This document shows positions 40,293-44,072 of a stretch of 44,072 nt of DNA, piece by piece. Below the pieces are notes generated by a model that made no database searches, was not told the origin of the DNA, and saw only the letters and a program-made list of their open reading frames with translations. The DNA is from Sphingomonas mali NBRC 15500 (GTDB lineage Bacteria > Pseudomonadota > Alphaproteobacteria > Sphingomonadales > Sphingomonadaceae): positions 1 to 44,072 of the forward strand of contig NZ_BCYX01000031.1 in assembly GCF_001598415.1 (NCBI RefSeq), in the 5' to 3' direction. Each line of letters starts with the position of its first letter. Within the stretch, counting starts at the first letter, position 1. Both the position numbers and the translations under genes were made by a program.

Positions 40293-41332
40293 AGGAATCC
40301 TGCCGGAATTGGCCAGTCGCGCGCGGTCCAGGCCATCGCCCTGAACAACGTCCCCATCTGGTCGTCCTCGACCAGCCGCGCGCGATCGGCGGCGATCGCC
40401 TCGGCCTTCTCTGGCGTCGAACGCGCCAGCGCCTCGGCGCGCGGATCGATCCCCAGTGCGGTCAGAAACGCGCCTTGTCCGACCGGGCCGTCGACCCGCA
40501 CGCCCTCGACGCCGGCGGCCGCGGCCAAAGTGGCGAAATCGACATGCGCGGTCAGGTCGCGGCTGCCCGGTTCCTCGAACGGATTGGCGAATTGGTGCCC
40601 GCTCACGGCCTGCAACGTGTCGCCGATCGCCGGGCCGTCATAGCCGTAATCGACCACCAACGCGGCGCCGCCAAGGGCCATCAGGCGCTGGGCCAGCGCG
40701 CGGCCGATCGCCACCGACGCCGGCGAGGTTTCGATCACCGATCCGACCGGAGCGTCGCGCAGAGTCTCGGGGATCACGCTGGCGGGCACGTCCTTGCCCG
40801 CGATCGGCAGGAATAGCAGATCCTGACAGGCGACCAGCCGCTCGCGCCAGGCATCGGCCGCCTTGACCAGTTGTCGGATCGGCAGCGCGTCAAAAAATTC
40901 GTTGGCGACCGCGATGATCGGCCGGTCGTCGGGCAGTTGCGCGATATCGTCGTGCCAGGTGGCGTAAGGGACCGCGGCGCGCTGCCGGGCACGCAGTATC
41001 GGGCTGGTCTCGACGAAATGGACCGGCGGATCGAGGCCGACCCGGCTCATCGCGCGCATCGCGTCGGCGGTCAGCGTGCCGCGCCCTGGACCGAGTTCGA
41101 CCCAATAGACATCGGGCTCGCCCGCGCGCTGCCACAGATCGGCGGCCCACAGCCCGATCAGCTCGCCGAACATCTGGCTGACCTCGGGCGCGGTGGTGAA
41201 ATCGCCTGCCGATCCCAATGGGTCGCGGGTCGCATAATATTCGGCATTGGCCGCTGCCATATATTGCGACAGCGGGATCGGCCCCGCCATCGTGATGGCG
41301 CGCGACAGCCGATCGGGCAGCGACCCGTCCAT
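40289..41332 (-). CDS. NDUFAF7/MidA-type SAM-dependent methyltransferase
   Basis: The 347-residue protein has the N-terminal substrate part IPLSQYMAAANAEYYATRDP, FTTAPEVSQMFGELIG (strongly conserved in the family) and SAM motif I YWVELGPGRGTLTAD (about residues 77-91). Then come VANEFFDALPIRQLV and LVVDYGYDG. The eukaryotic NDUFAF7 symmetrically dimethylates an arginine of complex I subunit NDUFS2. The bacterial enzyme may do the same for NuoD-like protein; this is family knowledge. ATG 41332 lies 1 nt after the lgt stop, so the genes are co-translated. Confidence 0.93.
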   Translation of the reverse strand: MDGSLPDRLSRAITMAGPIPLSQYMAAANAEYYATRDPLGSAGDFTTAPEVSQMFGELIGLWAADLWQRAGEPDVYWVELGPGRGTLTADAMRAMSRVGLDPPVHFVETSPILRARQRAAVPYATWHDDIAQLPDDRPIIAVANEFFDALPIRQLVKAADAWRERLVACQDLLFLPIAGKDVPASVIPETLRDAPVGSVIETSPASVAIGRALAQRLMALGGAALVVDYGYDGPAIGDTLQAVSGHQFANPFEEPGSRDLTAHVDFATLAAAAGVEGVRVDGPVGQGAFLTALGIDPRAEALARSTPEKAEAIAADRARLVEDDQMGTLFRAMAWTARDWPIPAGFL

Positions 41333-41333
41333 C

Positions 41334-42209
41334 TCAGGCGACGCTTTCGTCCCCGGCGATCGGGGTGACGCGGTCGCGCCGGCCCTTGGCCGTCCACATC
41401 AGGTAGATCCCGCCCAGGATCATCGGCACGCACAGCCACTGGCCCATATGCAGATAGCCATTGTCGAAGATCGTGCCCTGGAATTGCGCATCGGGCTCGC
41501 GGAAGAATTCGACCGTGAAGCGCGCGAGGCCGTAACCGGTCAGGAACAGGCCGACGAGCTTGCCCGGCTCGTACCGCGCCTTGGTCCGCCAGAAAGCGTA
41601 AGCGAGCAATGCGAACAGCACGATGCCTTCGAGCAGCGCCTCGTACAACTGGCTCGGGTGGCGCGGCATCATCCCGGCATTGGGGAAGATCATCGCCCAG
41701 GGCAGGTTGGGATCGGCGGGCCTGCCCCACAATTCGCCGTTCACGAAATTGGCGAGACGACCGAAGAACAGTCCGAACGGCGCGCAGCAGGCGACGTAGT
41801 CGTGGATGCGCAGCCAACTCAGCTGGCTGCGCCGCGCGAACAAGAAGATCCCCAGCGATGTGCCGAGCACGCCGCCGTGGAACGACATGCCGCCTTCCCA
41901 CAATTTGAAGAAGCCGAAACTGGTGAACAGCTTGGGATCGTAGAACAGCACATAGCCGATCCGCCCGCCCAGGATGATGCCGAGAGTCGCGTAGAACACC
42001 AGGTCCTCGACGTGGCGCTTGGCCATCGGCGCACCGGGCGCGCGCAGCAAGCGCATCAGGTACATCCAGCCGACGACGATGCCAGCGATGTAGGCGATCG
42101 AATACCATTTGATGTCGAATAAATCGCGGCCGAACAAATGGATGTGCAGCAGCACCGGGTTGAGGTGCAGGTCGTTGAAATCGATCGCGGTCAGTGCATG
42201 CAGGATCAA
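41334..42209 (-). CDS. lgt: Prolipoprotein diacylglyceryl transferase
   Basis: The inner-membrane enzyme attaches diacylglycerol from phosphatidylglycerol to the lipobox cysteine of prolipoproteins, such as the VWA lipoprotein in this window. The Lgt signature GRLANFVNGELWGRP is present, along with HGGVLGTSLGIFLFARR and seven or so hydrophobic helices (IKWYSIAYIAGIVVGWMYL is the first). The TTG at 42209 (LILHALTAIDFNDLHL) with GGGGAAAA just upstream is my preferred start, giving 291 residues. An upstream in-frame codon at 42272 would add 21 non-conserved residues. First gene of the minus-strand cluster, divergent from the acyl-CoA synthetase. Confidence 0.95.
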   Translation of the reverse strand: MILHALTAIDFNDLHLNPVLLHIHLFGRDLFDIKWYSIAYIAGIVVGWMYLMRLLRAPGAPMAKRHVEDLVFYATLGIILGGRIGYVLFYDPKLFTSFGFFKLWEGGMSFHGGVLGTSLGIFLFARRSQLSWLRIHDYVACCAPFGLFFGRLANFVNGELWGRPADPNLPWAMIFPNAGMMPRHPSQLYEALLEGIVLFALLAYAFWRTKARYEPGKLVGLFLTGYGLARFTVEFFREPDAQFQGTIFDNGYLHMGQWLCVPMILGGIYLMWTAKGRRDRVTPIAGDESVA

Positions 42210-42281
42210 GGCTTTTCCCCGGGCTTTGTCGCTCCCATAAGGGGGTAAGGGTCTCAAGTCGACAAAGACCAAGCGGAGAGA

Positions 42282-43973
42282 ATGCCGATGCCGAGTGCGC
42301 TCGATCTACGGATGGACGGCGGAATCGAAAAGCTGACCGGTCCCGGCGCGCCCATGGCAGTGACCGAGATCGAGGTGCGCGGTCGGACCTATCCGGCGAT
42401 CGCCGCGGCGCCCCCCAGTCTGGCGCATTATTTCGCGCATTTCTGCGGCCAGCATGCCGATGTGACCTTTCTGGTCGCAGGCGAGGAGCGGCTGACCTTC
42501 GGGCAGGTCTATGAGCAAGCTGGTGGCGTCGCGCGGTCGCTGGTGGCGCAGGGGATAAAGCGCGGCGACCGGGTCGGCATCGCCATGCGCAATTCGCCGT
42601 CATGGATCGCGCTCTACATGGGCGTGCTGATGGCGGGCGGGATCGCCGTGCTGCTCAACGGCTGGTGGCAGTCGGAGGAGTTCGCCGATGCGCTGGCCGA
42701 GGTCGAATGCGCGATCGTGTTCGCCGACCCGCCGCGCGGCAAGAGGCTGGCGGAGATTGCCGGGCTGACCGCGCGCGTCGTGGTGATCGACGATTTCAAG
42801 CCGCTGTCCGAGGCACTCGCCGAATTGTCGAGTGACGTGGGGACGGCGTTGCCCGAACTTGGTCCCGACGATCTCGCCACGATCCTGTTCACCAGCGGGT
42901 CGACCGGCCAATCCAAGGGGGCGCTCAGCGATCATCGCGCCGTGCTCCAGGCGACGCTCAATTACCTCGCTCAGGCATTGATGATGCTGGGTTTCGCGAC
43001 CGAGGACGGCAACCCGCCGCAGGGTCAGCCGTCGACGCTGCTCAACGTGCCGCTGTTCCATGTCACCGCCGAAGTACCGGTAATGCTGCAGAGCTTCGCG
43101 ATGGGCCGCAAATTGGTGCTGATGCCCAAATGGGATGCCGAGGACGCGATGCGCCTGATCGAGCGCGAGAAGATCAGCTATTTCGTCGGCGTCCCGCTGA
43201 TGAGCTTCGAGATCCTGACCCATCCCAATCGCGCCAAATACGATCTGTCGACGGTGACCGATTTTGCCGCTGGCGGGGCGCCGCGTCCGGTCGATCATGT
43301 CCGTCGCATCAACGAAGAAATGGGCGGCGCGGCGCCGCTGATCGGCTATGGCCTGACCGAGACCAATGGCGTCGGCTGCGGCAATTGGCGCGAAAACTAT
43401 CTCGCCAAGCCCAATTCGACCGGCCGCGCCTCGGCGCCTTTGGTCGATCTCGCGATTCTCGACAATGCCGGCAAGGCGCTACCCGCGGGCGAGCGCGGCG
43501 AGGTGGCGATCCGCTCGATCTGCAATTTCCGCGAATATTGGCAACGGCCCGATGCAACCGCTGCGGCGTTCAGTCCCGATGGCTATTTCCTGACCGGCGA
43601 CATCGGCTATCTCGACGAGGACGGCTATCTGTTCATCGTCGACCGCAAGAAGGACATCATCATCCGCGGCGGCGAGAATATCAGCTGCCAGGAAGTCGAG
43701 GCGGCGATCTATCGGCACCCGCTGATCGCCGAAGCGGCGGTATTCGGCTTGCCCGACGAGAAGTTCGGCGAAGTGCCCGGCGCGGTGGTCCATTTCCATG
43801 AGGGCCAGATGGTCGACGAGCACGCGCTGCAGGACTTTTTGTGCGAGCATATCGCGGCGTTCAAGGTGCCGACGCGGATCTGGATCGCCGCCGATCCGCT
43901 GCCCCGGCTTGGTACCGAGAAGATCGACAAGGTTGGGCTCAGGGCCAAGTATCGCGCGCTGGCGACTGTCTAA
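42282..43973 (+). CDS. Acyl-CoA synthetase (AMP-dependent ligase family)
   Basis: The 563-residue adenylate-forming enzyme activates a carboxylic acid with ATP and CoA. The phosphate-binding loop is ILFTSGSTGQSKGAL (about residues 205-219), then YGLTETNGVG (about 358), the adenylate-binding GYFLTGDIGYLDEDGYL and hinge VDRKKDIIIRGGENIS, and the C-terminal lysine region LGTEKIDKVGLRAKY. Substrate could be a medium/long-chain or aryl acid. GGAGAG is 1 nt before ATG 42282 but 7 nt before ATG 42288 (MPSALDL), so the second ATG may be the true start. It is divergent from lgt, with a 72-bp gap. Confidence 0.95.
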   Translation: MPMPSALDLRMDGGIEKLTGPGAPMAVTEIEVRGRTYPAIAAAPPSLAHYFAHFCGQHADVTFLVAGEERLTFGQVYEQAGGVARSLVAQGIKRGDRVGIAMRNSPSWIALYMGVLMAGGIAVLLNGWWQSEEFADALAEVECAIVFADPPRGKRLAEIAGLTARVVVIDDFKPLSEALAELSSDVGTALPELGPDDLATILFTSGSTGQSKGALSDHRAVLQATLNYLAQALMMLGFATEDGNPPQGQPSTLLNVPLFHVTAEVPVMLQSFAMGRKLVLMPKWDAEDAMRLIEREKISYFVGVPLMSFEILTHPNRAKYDLSTVTDFAAGGAPRPVDHVRRINEEMGGAAPLIGYGLTETNGVGCGNWRENYLAKPNSTGRASAPLVDLAILDNAGKALPAGERGEVAIRSICNFREYWQRPDATAAAFSPDGYFLTGDIGYLDEDGYLFIVDRKKDIIIRGGENISCQEVEAAIYRHPLIAEAAVFGLPDEKFGEVPGAVVHFHEGQMVDEHALQDFLCEHIAAFKVPTRIWIAADPLPRLGTEKIDKVGLRAKYRALATV

Positions 43974-43975
43974 AT

Positions 43976-44017
43976 CCTCCCCGGGACGGGGAGGGGGACC
44001 ATTCGCGCAGCGAATGG
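43976..44017. repeat. Double hairpin after the acyl-CoA synthetase gene
   Basis: CCTCCCC/GGGGAGG (43976-43982 with 43988-43994) is followed by CCATTCGC/GCGAATGG (43999-44006 with 44010-44017). It starts 3 nt after the stop. The CCTCCCC part belongs to the same family as the sequence at 9059 and 6376. It is a likely transcript end or a repeat unit; the window ends soon after. Confidence 0.6.
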
Positions 44018-44072
44018 TGGAGGGGCCCCCGCCATTCACTACCGGCCGGCTTGTTCCTAGTTTGTCGCGGGG

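Overview
The window looks like chromosomal DNA of an alphaproteobacterium of the Sphingomonadaceae (Sphingomonas-like). This is inferred from the high GC content, dense short-spaced genes with many 4-bp ATGA/GTGA overlaps and GTG starts, the IVVTG motif typical of sphingomonad outer-membrane receptors, the 'CCCTCTCCCC'-type intergenic palindromes, and the family resemblance of the core proteins. No rRNA, tRNA, CRISPR array or complete transposase was seen. About 45 protein genes are called.

Layout. 1-7766: central metabolism, mostly minus strand (sucD, mdh, two small genes, zapE, a hotdog thioesterase, sdhB), interrupted by a plus-strand pair of a CrtC/AttH-like protein and an APH-like kinase. 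7829-12060: a divergent ArsR regulator/SDR dehydrogenase pair with a clear operator-like palindrome, then creD and a succinate-semialdehyde-type dehydrogenase. 12231-16434: plus-strand housekeeping genes (GlsB-like membrane protein, xseB, ispA, coaD, secreted cyclophilin, queA). 16435-17472: a 1-kb insertion-like segment bounded by two copies of the queA 3' end and carrying two overlapping unrecognised small genes. 17568-23075: a plus-strand run of an ECF sigma factor, a YfbK-like VWA lipoprotein, a membrane-anchored TPR protein, a VirB2/TrbC-like protein, an EF-hand protein and a HAD phosphatase. 23258-25143: a divergent aldo/keto reductase and LysR regulator. 25177-29516: tgt, a small membrane protein and a two-domain M16 peptidase. 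29689-35414: a Crp/Fnr regulator, murA coupled to an MFS transporter, and a membrane-anchored GMC oxidoreductase. 35518-42209: a tight minus-strand cluster (lgt, MidA/NDUFAF7 methyltransferase, two GNATs, pgeF, then a PLP trans-sulfuration enzyme, an alpha/beta-fold protein and a methyltransferase-like protein). 42282-43973: an acyl-CoA synthetase.

Working together. sucD, mdh and sdhB are TCA-cycle genes, but their usual partners sucC and sdhA are not beside them. queA and tgt belong to queuosine tRNA modification and are separated here by about 8.7 kb that includes the insertion-like segment. The ECF/VWA/TPR trio is the best candidate for an incompletely described envelope signalling system; two of its proteins carry a TonB-receptor-like IVVTG motif.

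The most notable structural observation is the duplicated queA C-terminal coding end (about 38 nt, roughly 31 identical), about 1.04 kb apart. This is what integration of an element into the 3' end of queA would leave, with the gene's reading frame restored by the element's copy.
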